The notes: generated by a model not told the origin, from the letters alone. A DNA stretch of 64,000 bases from Cryobacterium aureum (GCF_002954245.1 NZ_PPTG01000005.1:1-64000); one strand, 5' to 3'. Positions 17,613 through 26,230 are shown, numbered from the stretch's first letter. A program made the numbers and translations.

Positions 17613-18538
17613 TGACAACCTCACTCGCCGAGAAGACGGCCGTCATAGCGGATGCCGCGCCCCCGCAACCATCGCGCGGTCGCGACCGCGGTCGCAAGGG
17701 CCGTAACCGCCGCGAAGAAGGTCCGCTCGCCGGTCGCATCGCCTCGAACGTCTTTCTGTGGGGCTACGCGATCGTCGCGATCTGGCCGTTGCTGCTCATG
17801 GTCTCGAATGCCCTCCGCACCCAGCAGCAGATCGCAACGGAGCCGCTCGGCCTGCCGATCCCGCTGAACTTCACCTCGTTCCAGGAGGCCTGGGTCACGG
17901 CGTCGTTCGAGACCTACTTCATCAACTCGGTCGTGGTCACCGTGGGATCAGTGCTGCTGTCGACCGTGGTGTCGGTGATGGCCGCCTACGCGTTCGCCCG
18001 CACGCGGAGCCGCTTCTTTCACGGGATCGAGGCATTGTTCCTGTCCGGGCTCATGCTGCCGGTACACCTGGCGATTCTGCCCCTGTTTTTCATGCTCGAC
18101 CAGCTGCGCATGACCAGCAATATCTTCAGCCTGATTCTGGTCTACGGCGCACTCGGTATCCCGTTCAGCACCTTCGTGCTCGCCGTGTTCTTTCGCCAGC
18201 TACCGCTGGAGCTGGAAGAGGCGGCCCGGCTCGACGGCGCCGGCCCGTTCCGCGCGTTCTGGAGCGTCATGCTGCCGCTGGTGCGCCCCGCACTCGCGAC
18301 GGTCATCGTCTTTCGGTTCGTGCCGATCTGGAACGACTTCTTCTACCCGCTGATCCTCATGCGTGACCGGGACAGTTACACCTTGCCCGTCGGGCTCACC
18401 CGGTTCTTCGGCGAATACTCCACCGACTGGCCGCAGCTCTTCGCCGGGCTCACGATCGCCACGATTCCCCTGGTCATCGTGTTTCTCCTGGCGACAAAGC
18501 AGATCATCTCCGGGCTGACCTCCGGCATGAGCAAATGA
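17612..18538 (+). CDS. Carbohydrate ABC transporter permease (MalG type), murQ-linked
   Basis: 308 aa. A basic N-terminal tail (RGRDRGRKGRNRREEG) is followed by about six membrane segments and an EAA loop (ELEEAARLDGAGPFRAFWSV). The C-terminus KQIISGLTSGMSK is typical of the MalG side. It overlaps both neighbours. No ATPase gene follows, so this importer must borrow one, for example that at 4395-5576. Confidence 0.93.
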   Translation: MTTSLAEKTAVIADAAPPQPSRGRDRGRKGRNRREEGPLAGRIASNVFLWGYAIVAIWPLLLMVSNALRTQQQIATEPLGLPIPLNFTSFQEAWVTASFETYFINSVVVTVGSVLLSTVVSVMAAYAFARTRSRFFHGIEALFLSGLMLPVHLAILPLFFMLDQLRMTSNIFSLILVYGALGIPFSTFVLAVFFRQLPLELEEAARLDGAGPFRAFWSVMLPLVRPALATVIVFRFVPIWNDFFYPLILMRDRDSYTLPVGLTRFFGEYSTDWPQLFAGLTIATIPLVIVFLLATKQIISGLTSGMSK

Positions 18539-19488
18539 CTGCTTCTTTCGCGTCGGAGGGGTGGTCGGCGCTGGCATCCGTCGTGCGCACGTCGACGGGC
18601 GAGGTACAGCGTGAGCTGGTCGGCACGACCGATGGCGCGGAGCCTTTAACGCACAACCATCTTTTCGATCTCGCATCGCTCACGAAGGTGTTCACCGCCA
18701 TCGCCGTGCACTCCGCCATCGACGATGGACTGCTCGGCCTCGACCAGCCGATCACCGAGATCATGGACGTCGCCGCCGTGCGCGGGGGCGTCACCGCGCA
18801 CCATCTGCTCACTCACACGTCGGGGTTGCGCGCGGGTTCGCTGGCCTGGCGTACGGGAGATTCCGCGCTCGCCGATGTGCTCGATGTTGCTCCCCGCACG
18901 CCGCCGGGTACCGTGCACGACTACTCCTGCCTGGGGTTTATCGTTCTGGGGATCGTGCTCGAGCACCTGCATTCCAGGCCGCTCGACCAGATCGTGCTCG
19001 AGCAAGTAGCGGCACCTCTCGGGGCTGCGACACTGCGCTGGGGACCGATTTCGCCGTCTGCAGCGGTCACGACCGAGGATCAGCCGCTGCGCGGGATGCT
19101 TCGGGGCGAGATCCACGATGAACTTGCCGCGTCCATCGGGCGGCCTGTCGGCAATGCCGGGCTGTTCGGTACCGTAGAGGATGTCGAGGCTCTCGCCGCG
19201 GCGATCGCGTCACGGAATGTGCCGTTAAGTGCGCGCTCAATCGCACGGCTGACGACACCCGACACGTCCGCTGGTACCTCGGGAACACAAGCTCAAGGAC
19301 TGCGCGTGGGCCTGCCGACGTTCACGACGTCGCCATCGGTCGTCGGCCATACGGGGTTCACCGGCACGTCGTTCGTGGCGGATCTTTCGACCGGTGGCTA
19401 TGCGGTGTTGCTCACGAATCGGGTTCACGCGGGCCGGGAGGGAACGTCGGTCGAGGCTCGCCGACTCGCGCTCTCCGGCCTCATCTAG
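18535..19488 (+). CDS. Serine beta-lactamase-fold hydrolase, AmiE/YbbE-like
   Basis: 317 aa with a 4-bp ATGA overlap with the permease. Class C beta-lactamase/DD-peptidase fold: SLTK at 48-51 (nucleophile S48, K51), HDYSCLGF in the YxN position, IHDELAASIG...NAGLFGTVEDV, and HTG near the C-terminus. No signal peptide. In Bacillus subtilis a related cytoplasm-sized protein in the murQ-namZ-nagZ cluster (YbbE/AmiE) is a MurNAc-L-alanine amidase. The same job, trimming peptides from imported muropeptides, fits here. An esterase activity cannot be excluded. Confidence 0.82.
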   Translation: MTASFASEGWSALASVVRTSTGEVQRELVGTTDGAEPLTHNHLFDLASLTKVFTAIAVHSAIDDGLLGLDQPITEIMDVAAVRGGVTAHHLLTHTSGLRAGSLAWRTGDSALADVLDVAPRTPPGTVHDYSCLGFIVLGIVLEHLHSRPLDQIVLEQVAAPLGAATLRWGPISPSAAVTTEDQPLRGMLRGEIHDELAASIGRPVGNAGLFGTVEDVEALAAAIASRNVPLSARSIARLTTPDTSAGTSGTQAQGLRVGLPTFTTSPSVVGHTGFTGTSFVADLSTGGYAVLLTNRVHAGREGTSVEARRLALSGLI

Positions 19489-19549
19489 TGGTGTGACGGG
19501 CGCCTGTCGCGATGTGACGGGCGAGCGGCCGTCTCGAGGTAGCGGGCGG

Positions 19550-19633
19550 GGCATCCGCTCGCCGAGCCGTGAGTTTCAGACCATTTTTTCGAGGGATTTT
19601 GGGCCACGGCTCGGCGGGTGAAACTCACGGGTC
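19550..19633. repeat. F2 palindromic element, copy A
   Basis: Starts GGCATCCGCTCGCCGAGCC, then GTGAGTTTCA (19569-19578); after about 40 bp comes TGAAACTCAC (19619-19628) followed by GGGTCG. Other copies are at 20731 and 52714. It sits in the 182-bp gap between the serine hydrolase 3' end and the 3' end of the SecD-like gene; I see nothing else there. Confidence 0.8.
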
Positions 19634-19670
19634 GACGGTACGAGGTGAGGTGCGGGTTTTGGCAGGCGGG

Positions 19671-20675
19671 TTAGTCGTGCACGGTCGTGGCGGCTTCGAC
19701 CAGAGTGACCAGTTGGGCGGCGAGCAGAAAGTGAACGGCGAGGGTCTGCGCGGGGGCTGGCGTGGCGTTGGGTCCGTCGACGAGCTGGAGGTGGCCGTCG
19801 GTGAGCACGCTCATGACGACCGAAGCCGAGATCACCTGGCCGTCGAGCACGATAGCGAGCTGGTTTTCGGGCTGTTGCTGCTGCTCGAGCAAGTCGGTGG
19901 TCACGCTCTCAAGCGCCGTGGTTGCCTCCGTGTTGAGGGTGAGATCGGTCGCCGTCTGCACGGCGACGGCGTCGTCGACCTGTGCTCCGCGGATCGCTAT
20001 CGGTCCCAGCACATACTTGACCGAGGCGTCGCGGCTGCAAGCGACGTAATTATCGCCGACCGCCTCTATGGTGTGCGCCGGTGAGCAGACGGTTTCGTCG
20101 AAGATGGCGGCTGCTGGTGCGGGGACGGTGCCCGAATCGTTGGCCGCAAGAACGGGGTGGAAGGTGGCGCTGAACGTTTTCGTGGCGACAGCGGATGCCT
20201 GTTCCACCTCGTCGGGAGTGGCGTCGTCGGGGAAGACGACATACACTCCGGCGCCCTTGACACTGATTTCATCGTGGGCAAAGCCCGCGCGGTCGAGGCG
20301 TTCCGCGACGACCGCGGCCACGACGTTGAGCTCGGCGGTGGAGAGGTCCGCGTAGTCGGCGATGAGCACGATCTCGTTGGTGTGGGTGAAGGCGACGAGC
20401 TCTTTTCCCACGGCGGGCAGGGTCGACGTGGCGGCGGCTGTGGCGGCGAACCAGGCGATGACGACGGCGACCGCGGCGCCGGTGATCACCAGACAGAGCG
20501 CTACGCCGATGCTGAGCGCTGCGACGGTGCGGGTGCTGCTGCGCTCACCGCGTTTGTGGGCAGCGGATCGGGCGAAGAGGGCCACGATGACACCGGCGGC
20601 CGGTGCGAGCACGGCGATGATGAGCGCAGTGTTGTCGATACTCTGTGGTTCCGCGCGTGCTGGCTTTGATGTCAC
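19671..20675 (-). CDS. Membrane-anchored SecD P1-like protein, orphan
   Basis: 334 aa. Two N-terminal membrane segments (about 16-36 and 49-78) are followed by an extracytoplasmic part resembling the SecD/SecDF first periplasmic domain: YVVFPDDATPDEVEQA, the LGPIAIRGAQVDDAVAV segment, LNTEATTALESVTTDL and NQLAIVLDGQVISASVV. The transporter membrane segments of a real SecD (six TM) are missing. It stands alone between two repeat elements. It is not a translocase subunit on its own. A chaperone-like or regulatory role is possible; the function is unknown. Confidence 0.75.
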   Translation of the reverse strand: MTSKPARAEPQSIDNTALIIAVLAPAAGVIVALFARSAAHKRGERSSTRTVAALSIGVALCLVITGAAVAVVIAWFAATAAATSTLPAVGKELVAFTHTNEIVLIADYADLSTAELNVVAAVVAERLDRAGFAHDEISVKGAGVYVVFPDDATPDEVEQASAVATKTFSATFHPVLAANDSGTVPAPAAAIFDETVCSPAHTIEAVGDNYVACSRDASVKYVLGPIAIRGAQVDDAVAVQTATDLTLNTEATTALESVTTDLLEQQQQPENQLAIVLDGQVISASVVMSVLTDGHLQLVDGPNATPAPAQTLAVHFLLAAQLVTLVEAATTVHD

Positions 20676-20730
20676 TGACTATCCCCCGAGGTTTGTTGTG
20701 GTTCAAGCGTAGTCGGGGGGTCGCTGCATA

Positions 20731-20852
20731 GGCATCCGCTCGGTGAGGCGTGAGTTTCGGGTGTCGAGCTGTGCGTCTTGGGCGATTTGAACAAATCATG
20801 AAGCTGAAACTCACGGGTCGCTGAACCGGTCGGGCTGAAACTCACGGGTCGG
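20731..20852. repeat. F2 palindromic element, copy B, with duplicated right arm
   Basis: GGCATCCGCTCGGTGAGGC is followed by GTGAGTTTC (from 20750). After about 45 bp comes GCTGAAACTCACGGGTCG (20803-20820), and the same right arm occurs again at 20834-20851. It lies in the 447-bp gap upstream of the SecD-like gene, which contains only this element and F1 copy B. Confidence 0.8.
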
Positions 20853-20974
20853 CGGTGACGGGAATCGGTGCGATTCGCAAGCAGCCAACGTTGGGCTACG
20901 GCGGTCTCGGCTCCGCTCGACCAACGACCGGGATGGCGCGCGGACCGGGCTTGAGGGTGCGGTGAAATGAGATT

Positions 20975-21053
20975 CGTTGTGCCGGCAAATTTGGCGACAC
21001 GCCGTATTTGGCGCACCAAACCCCGGCGTGCTGCATTGTAACCGGCAAGGCGT
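20975..21053. repeat. F1 palindromic element, copy B (diverged)
   Basis: Left arm CGTTGTGCCGGCAAATTT then GGCGACACGCCG; right arm CGGCGTGCTGCATTGTAACC then GGCAAGGCG. It has the same layout as the other F1 copies but more mismatches (GCCGGCAA in place of GCCGGTAA). It lies downstream of the P-loop kinase gene. Confidence 0.75.
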
Positions 21054-21122
21054 GCGGGATCACTGGCCGGAACGGGTGCCCGCTGCGGGAATACTGCCGG
21101 AGATGGTGAGGATGGCGCGGGG

Positions 21123-21788
21123 CTACTGGCCCGAGATCGTGAGGGTGGCGCGGGGGCGCGTGGCCTCGATGAGGAGGGCGTTCTGGCCATCGACGGATTC
21201 GGCCCAGGCCAGTGCGGCCTCTGGGGTGCGTCCGTGGCGCTCGTGCCGGTCGACCAAGCGGCGGAGGCGCTCGCGCTCGCTGGTTTCGCAGAACCAGGAT
21301 TCGGCGAGCAGCGAGTTGATCTGCACCCACGGCTCGGTGTCGGCGAGCAGGTAGTTTCCCTCGACCATGACGACACGGTTGCTGGGCAGCACGGCGATCT
21401 CGGCCGCGATTCCCTCGTCGACGTTGCGATCGAAGCTCGGCGCGTAGACGGTGTGGTCGTACTCGGTGAGGAGACGGCGGAGGAGTACGACGAATCCCCA
21501 ACCATCGAAGGTGTCCATGGCCCCCTTGCGGTCGTGGCGGCCGAGACGATCGAGGGTGGCGTTAGCGAGGTGGAAGCCATCCATGGGGAGGTGCACGGCG
21601 ATCTCGGTGCTGTCGAGCAGAGCGTTCACCGTCGCGGCGACCTGCATCGCGAGGGTGGTCTTGCCCGCGCCGGGACTGCCGGCGATGCCGACCAGGATGC
21701 GCCCGTGGTCGGGCAGAAGCGCGATAACGCGGCGGGCGAGGTCGGTCAGTTGAGCGGATGCTGTGGGCGCGAGGCCGCTGTTCGACAT
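21123..21788 (-). CDS. P-loop nucleoside/nucleotide kinase family protein
   Basis: 221 aa from ATG at 21788. Walker A GSPGAGKTT at 37-45, then HLPMDGFHLANATL, FDGWGFVVLLRRL, YAPSFDRNVDEG and VVMVEGNYLL, the pattern of the uridine kinase/phosphoribulokinase-like family. Members phosphorylate small hydroxylated substrates, but the substrate of this one cannot be read from sequence. It is not in the murQ operon (about 2 kb away), yet a sugar substrate is conceivable, since a MurNAc kinase is missing there. Confidence 0.85.
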   Translation of the reverse strand: MSNSGLAPTASAQLTDLARRVIALLPDHGRILVGIAGSPGAGKTTLAMQVAATVNALLDSTEIAVHLPMDGFHLANATLDRLGRHDRKGAMDTFDGWGFVVLLRRLLTEYDHTVYAPSFDRNVDEGIAAEIAVLPSNRVVMVEGNYLLADTEPWVQINSLLAESWFCETSERERLRRLVDRHERHGRTPEAALAWAESVDGQNALLIEATRPRATLTISGQ

Positions 21789-21878
21789 GAGTTGACTATA
21801 GGGCGGCGGCACGAGCGGGAGCGGTGCAACACGAGGTAGCTGCTGGGCTGCGGCGCGGACGGGGGCGCTGCGAGCGCG

Positions 21879-21943
21879 GGCTGGGGCCTGCGAGCGCGGG
21901 CTGTGGCGGCGGGGGCTGTGGCGGCGGGGGCTGTGGCGGCGGT
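21879..21943. repeat. GC-rich short tandem repeats
   Basis: A CTGCGAGCGCGGGCTG-type unit occurs twice, then GGCTGTGGCGGCGG occurs about three times, running up to the 3' end of the zinc-ribbon gene. No coding sense seen. Confidence 0.7.
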
Positions 21944-22264
21944 TCAGGAGCCGGTGGGGGGCCAGATGCCGTCGCATCCGCTGTGCGCACAGGCGAATTG
22001 CCAGGTCTCGTCGTCGGGCACGATCTGCATGGGCATGAGGCAGCGCGGGCAGTTGGGCGCGCGCACCTCGGGCGAAACGGTGCTCGCCAGCTCGGCCTCT
22101 GAGTATTGCGGACCGAAGTACAGCTGCGGGCAGGCGAAGTTGGCGCAGCCGTAGTCGTAACCCGTGCCGTGCCAGGTGACTTCGAGGGGGTCGCCGCACT
22201 GCTGGCAGAGGCGCGGCTGAGCGACGTCTTTCTTCTCGAAGACCCATGCGACGTTATCGTCCAT
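21944..22264 (-). CDS. Small zinc-ribbon protein of unknown function
   Basis: 106 aa from ATG at 22264. Several cysteine pairs are visible: CQQCGDP, CANFACPQ, CPRCLMPM and CAHSGCDG, which suggest two zinc ribbons. No membrane segment. No clear Shine-Dalgarno. I do not recognise a function; it resembles short actinobacterial zinc-binding proteins. It is flanked by GC tandem repeats (3') and F1 copy C (5'). Confidence 0.7.
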   Translation of the reverse strand: MDDNVAWVFEKKDVAQPRLCQQCGDPLEVTWHGTGYDYGCANFACPQLYFGPQYSEAELASTVSPEVRAPNCPRCLMPMQIVPDDETWQFACAHSGCDGIWPPTGS

Positions 22265-22340
22265 GCGCTGAGAATAGTCCCGCTGGCCGAAGTGTGCTGG
22301 GCTGAGCCCGATCTGTGGAGAATTGGGCGAGCGAGAGCGC

Positions 22341-22421
22341 ACGCTATGCCGGTAAATTTTGCGACACGCCGTGAATTGCGGTCGAAAAGCTCGGCGTGTC
22401 GCAAATTTACCGGCATTACGT
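22341..22421. repeat. F1 palindromic element, copy C
   Basis: ACGCTATGCCGGTAAATTT then TGCGACACGCCG on the left; CGGCGTGTCGCAAATTTACC then GGCATTACGT on the right. It lies between the start of the zinc-ribbon gene and the 3' end of the Asp-box protein gene. Confidence 0.9.
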
Positions 22422-22466
22422 GCAGGGCGACCGGCGGGCGGGGCGGGACGCCCGGCGTCCTGGCCG

Positions 22467-23447
22467 CTAGAGCCAGGTGCGGCCGGCGTCGGTGGAACGG
22501 AGGGTGGCGTCGCCGATCCAGAGCCAGAGCGTGTCATCCGCGACGGCGACGGCGACGTTGCCGGCCAGGGCAGCGGGCGTTTGGTCGGTCGGGTAGCAGC
22601 CGGTGACCGTGGGCGCGAGGTCGGCGGTGAGGGCGACGAGGTCCACACCGATGCAGTCGCTGGTGCTGGTGGTGGTGGTCGCGACGGCCAGGTAGCCGGT
22701 GGGCGTGGCGGTGAGCGTGACCATTCCGGCGACGGCTACCGGCGGCGACCAGGTAGCGGCGGCATCCGTTGTGGCGAACAAGCGGCCGTCGGCGCAGAGC
22801 ACGGCGGCCGAGTCGGCGTCTCCCAAGCTCGGGGCGACGGTGACGATGGCGTCGCACGGGGCGGTGGCGAGGCCATCGGGGCCGTGCACGGTCGCGCGGT
22901 CCGCGGGGTCGATGTACCAGGCGAGCTCGAGCTCATCGGGGTAGCTGGAGTAGTTCTCGCCGCCAACGAAGGTCTTGACGAACTGCGGGGCGCAGTCTTC
23001 GTCGTCGAGGCCCACGAATTCAGCGACGGACTCGCTCTGGGCAAAGATGTTCTGCAGGGCGGTGACCCCGGTCGGTGCGGTCGCGTTGCTGGCCACCCAG
23101 GTGGCGCCAGAGTCGGTGCTGAGCTCGGGCGCGGCCGCCGTGGCCGGGCACTCTCCGGTCGTGGCGCGCCAGGCAGCGGTGGTCGAAACGGCCGAGAGCA
23201 GGCGGAAGGCCGGCACCGGGCTGACCGCCGGCGCGAAGGTGGGGGTCGGCCTGGCGGCAAGGGTGGGCGACGGAGTAGCGCTCGGCGTGGGGAAAACGGA
23301 TGCCGTCGCTGCCGGCATCGACGACGCGTCAACGGCCGCGTCAACCGAGGTGGAGGTGACTGCGTTGGTGACGAGCACGGCGTCGATCAGCACGAACAGG
23401 CCGATGGCGGAGTAAGCGATGAGGCGACGACGGCGTGAGTGAGGCAT
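22467..23447 (-). CDS. Membrane-anchored Asp-box (BNR-like) protein
   Basis: 326 aa. One N-terminal membrane segment (about 9-28), a Pro/Thr/Ser/Ala-rich linker (about 40-75) and an extracellular domain with Asp-box-like turns STDSGATWV, TTDAAATWS and STDAGRTWL. This suggests a beta-propeller-like surface domain. Its ATG overlaps the phosphatase stop by 1 bp (TGATG), so it is the last gene of the tyrosine-kinase operon. The function is unknown. Confidence 0.75.
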   Translation of the reverse strand: MPHSRRRRLIAYSAIGLFVLIDAVLVTNAVTSTSVDAAVDASSMPAATASVFPTPSATPSPTLAARPTPTFAPAVSPVPAFRLLSAVSTTAAWRATTGECPATAAAPELSTDSGATWVASNATAPTGVTALQNIFAQSESVAEFVGLDDEDCAPQFVKTFVGGENYSSYPDELELAWYIDPADRATVHGPDGLATAPCDAIVTVAPSLGDADSAAVLCADGRLFATTDAAATWSPPVAVAGMVTLTATPTGYLAVATTTTSTSDCIGVDLVALTADLAPTVTGCYPTDQTPAALAGNVAVAVADDTLWLWIGDATLRSTDAGRTWL

Positions 23448-24166
23448 CAGGCTCCGGCCGCGACCAGGGCGGCAGTGATCGTGGTGACGGAGGCGTTGAT
23501 GGCCCCAGCGGCGCGGGCGTAGACGGCCGCGGACTGACGGTAGGGGTCATCGACGTCGTCGAGGGTGGGCGGGTTGGGCGATGGATGGAGTCCACGGGTC
23601 GAGGCGACCTCGGCGACGTAAGCCGCGAAGTCGAGCGGCGGCCGAGTGGTCGAGGTGGGAAGCGGCAGTCCTGGGGCGGCCCCGACAATCTCGACCAGCG
23701 GGTGTTGAGCCGGGTCGGCGGCCACCAGACGGGCGAACTGGTTGAGGGTGAAGGTATAGCGGGTGGCCTTGGGGAGCAGCGTCACGACGTCGCGGCGGTG
23801 GTCCCGCGTGGCCGTGAGTACCAGGTCGGCGTCGGCGATGAGCTTTTCGGTGAGCTGCCGAGCCACATGGTGGGTGCGGAGCGCCCCATATTGCGACGAC
23901 AACGCCGCAGCCTCCGGCGTCATGGCGCTGCCGGTCATGGCCCGCGTTCCGGCGCTCGTGACGATGGCGTCGATGCCGGCCGCGGTGAGATTCTGCCGCA
24001 GCAGCTGCTCGGCCAGCGGCGACCGACAGATGTTGCCGGTGCAGACGATCAGGATTCGGGGGGCGCCCGCGGCGGGGAGGCTGCCGGTGGTGCTGGGGAG
24101 GTTACGCGGCGTCTCGGTGGGGAGGTTACGCGGCGTCTCGGTGGGGAGGTCGCGGGGCGCGGTCAT
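23447..24166 (-). CDS. Low-molecular-weight protein tyrosine phosphatase
   Basis: 239 aa, longer than the usual 150-160. The active-site loop VCTGNICRSPLAEQ (C42, R48) and a later VDDPY acid motif are present. The N-terminal about 35 residues are a repeated TETPRNLP tail encoded by direct repeats at 24103-24150. It overlaps the upstream kinase gene by 4 bp (ATGA). It is likely to dephosphorylate the tyrosine cluster of the neighbouring BY-kinases, as Wzb does for Wzc. Confidence 0.92.
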   Translation of the reverse strand: MTAPRDLPTETPRNLPTETPRNLPSTTGSLPAAGAPRILIVCTGNICRSPLAEQLLRQNLTAAGIDAIVTSAGTRAMTGSAMTPEAAALSSQYGALRTHHVARQLTEKLIADADLVLTATRDHRRDVVTLLPKATRYTFTLNQFARLVAADPAQHPLVEIVGAAPGLPLPTSTTRPPLDFAAYVAEVASTRGLHPSPNPPTLDDVDDPYRQSAAVYARAAGAINASVTTITAALVAAGA

Positions 24167-25599
24167 TCTTGGGCTCTCGATCGCCGGGAGTAGCTGGGGG
24201 CTAAGACCGTGGGGGCCGGGCCGACGTCGCCGTAGGTGTGTCCATAACCGTACTGGCCGTAGCGGCCGTAGCCGTAGGCATCCGGTCCCTTGGTGGGCAG
24301 CATGGTCATGACCACGCCGCTGATCGGAGCGCCGACGCTCGCGAGCGCCGCGATGGCCCCGGTGACCTGGTGCTTCTGGGTGCGCCCGGCGGCGACGATG
24401 AGAATGGCGCCGCCGACGCTCTTGGCGAGGATGGCGGCATCCGTTACGGGAAGCAGCGGCGGACAGTCGAAGATGACGACGTCGAACGTGCGGTTGAAGT
24501 CCTCGATGATTTGGGCCATGCGCGACGACCCGAGCAGCTCGCTCGGGTTGGGCGGAATGTGCCCGGCGGGCAGCACAAACAACTGGCCGAGGCCCCAAGG
24601 CTGAATAACGTCCTCAATCTCGGCGCGGCCGACGAGCACGTCGGTGAGGCCGACACCGCCCTCGATGTTCATGTAGTCGGCGACCCGCGGCTTGCGCAGG
24701 TCGGCGTCGACGAGCAGCACGCGGGCACCGGAATCGGCCAGCGAAATGGCCAGGTTGGCGCTCGTGGTGCTCTTGCCCTCACTGCCGATCGAGGAGGTGA
24801 CGACGAAGGACCGGTCGACCCGTTCCACGTCGAGATACTGCAGGTTGGTGCGCAGTGTACGAAAGGACTCCGCCCGCGGGCTGCGCGGGTCGGCGTGCAC
24901 GATGAGCGGGCGCTCGGTGGCTTTGGGGTCGAACACGATGCCGCCGATGATGGGCAGATCGGTGACCTGTTCCACGTCGCGCTGGCTGCGAATGCGGGTG
25001 TCGAGGGTTTCGCGCAACACCGCAATTCCCACGCCGAGGGCCAGGCCCACGAGGGCGCCGAGCGCGATATTGAGGGGAATATTCGGGGCCACCGGCACGG
25101 ACGGCACACTGGCCACCTGCACACGTGTGAGTTTCACGGTGGGTGCCCCGGTGACCTCGTCGCGCTGCTCTATCTCCTGCACGCCGGCGGCGAGGCTCTC
25201 CGACACCGCGTTGGCAATGTCAGCGGCGCGGCGCGGGTCGGCATCGGTCACGGCAATGTCAATGATCGAGGTGTCCAGCGGCGCCGACACGGCAATGTTC
25301 TCGGCCAGTTCGGCAGCCGTTTCGGAGAGTTTGAGGGATTCGATCACCGGTAGGAGCACAAGTGGTGAGACAGCGATACCACTGTAGGTCTTGACTCGAG
25401 CCACGGTGAAGCTCGCCCCCTGCACGAGGTCACTCGTGGTGCCGCTCGACTGCGTCGACACGAACACCCGGGAGGTGGAGCTGAAGGTTGGTGTCTGCAG
25501 AATCGAGAAAACGGATGCCGCGGCCACGGCCACCAAGGTGAGCGCCACGATGAGCATCCAACTCTTCTGCAGGATGCGGATGTAGTCGCGGAGTTCCAC
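24163..25599 (-). CDS. Wzz-domain/BY-kinase fusion (polysaccharide co-polymerase tyrosine kinase), paralogue 1
   Basis: 478 aa from GTG at 25599, chosen for GAAAGG upstream and equality with the paralogue's start. An N-terminal Wzz domain has two membrane segments (about 14-34 and 175-196) around an extracytoplasmic part. It is followed by a BY-kinase with Walker A GSEGKSTT (272-279), Walker A' LLVDADLRKPR and Walker B VVIFDCPPLLP. A C-terminal tyrosine cluster (GPDAYGYGRYGQYGYGHTYG) is the autophosphorylation site. These proteins control chain length and export of cell-surface polysaccharide. A close paralogue lies 2.5 kb upstream in the same operon. Confidence 0.93.
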   Translation of the reverse strand: MELRDYIRILQKSWMLIVALTLVAVAAASVFSILQTPTFSSTSRVFVSTQSSGTTSDLVQGASFTVARVKTYSGIAVSPLVLLPVIESLKLSETAAELAENIAVSAPLDTSIIDIAVTDADPRRAADIANAVSESLAAGVQEIEQRDEVTGAPTVKLTRVQVASVPSVPVAPNIPLNIALGALVGLALGVGIAVLRETLDTRIRSQRDVEQVTDLPIIGGIVFDPKATERPLIVHADPRSPRAESFRTLRTNLQYLDVERVDRSFVVTSSIGSEGKSTTSANLAISLADSGARVLLVDADLRKPRVADYMNIEGGVGLTDVLVGRAEIEDVIQPWGLGQLFVLPAGHIPPNPSELLGSSRMAQIIEDFNRTFDVVIFDCPPLLPVTDAAILAKSVGGAILIVAAGRTQKHQVTGAIAALASVGAPISGVVMTMLPTKGPDAYGYGRYGQYGYGHTYGDVGPAPTVLAPSYSRRSRAQE

Positions 25600-25705
25600 G
25601 CTGCTACCTTTCGTTGCGGTACAAAACTGCCAACCCGTAGCTTGACATAGGTGAGGGATCGCTCGGCAGGGCGAGCGACCCGCAATCAGAGGGTGAAACC
25701 CCGAA

Positions 25706-26230
25706 CTAGGCGGTGGCGGTGCGGCGGCGCAGAGTGAAACGCAGTGCCACGACCATACCCAGGCCCAGCAGCAGGGCGCCAACTGCACTATAGATGAGCA
25801 CGAACGGAGCGTCGAATCCGGCGGTGGCCAGGCCAGCTCCGTCGGCGGCAACGACCGTGATTGTTGAGGTACCGATGTTCTGCGAACTGAGTCCGATTGC
25901 CGTGACGGTGTAGGAGCCGGTCGCGTCGCTCGGCAGTGTGACCTTGAGGTCGACTGCGCCGAGGCTCGTGGCCGTCTTGCGGGTATCGACGGTGGCGGCA
26001 CGCAGTGCAGCCAGGGTAACCGAGCCTTCGCCAGAGACCGCGACCGAGACCTGTTCGCCGCCGGCAAAGGCGCCGTCGTCGAACGCCACGGTGACCGTGC
26101 TTCCGGCGGTCTGGCTGCCAGAAACGGTGACGAGGTCGGCAGCCACATAGCCAGCGGCGTGCGCGGCAACCGGACCAGCCAGAACGGCGACAGCAACGAG
26201 CGCGAGCGTGGCAAGAAGTTTTCTAATCAA
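25706..26230 (-). CDS. Secreted surface protein with degenerate LAXTG-like tail
   Basis: 174 aa from TTG at 26230, chosen because GGGGGA lies 6-8 bp upstream and the length then matches the paralogue at 31149 (175 aa). Signal peptide (about 1-28), an Ig-like domain with TVTVAFDDGAFAGGEQVSV, then GLATAGFDAP, a membrane segment and RFTLRRRTATA. The sorting signal reads LATAG where the paralogue has LASTG. It is probably membrane-held if sortase E cannot use it. It lies between the DUF4012 and kinase 1 genes. Confidence 0.78.
   Translation of the reverse strand: MIRKLLATLALVAVAVLAGPVAAHAAGYVAADLVTVSGSQTAGSTVTVAFDDGAFAGGEQVSVAVSGEGSVTLAALRAATVDTRKTATSLGAVDLKVTLPSDATGSYTVTAIGLSSQNIGTSTITVVAADGAGLATAGFDAPFVLIYSAVGALLLGLGMVVALRFTLRRRTATA

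Noticed and set aside
19671..20675. SecD subunit of the Sec translocase
   Set aside because: Only the P1-like domain and two helices are present; the six-helix core of SecD is absent and no secF follows.
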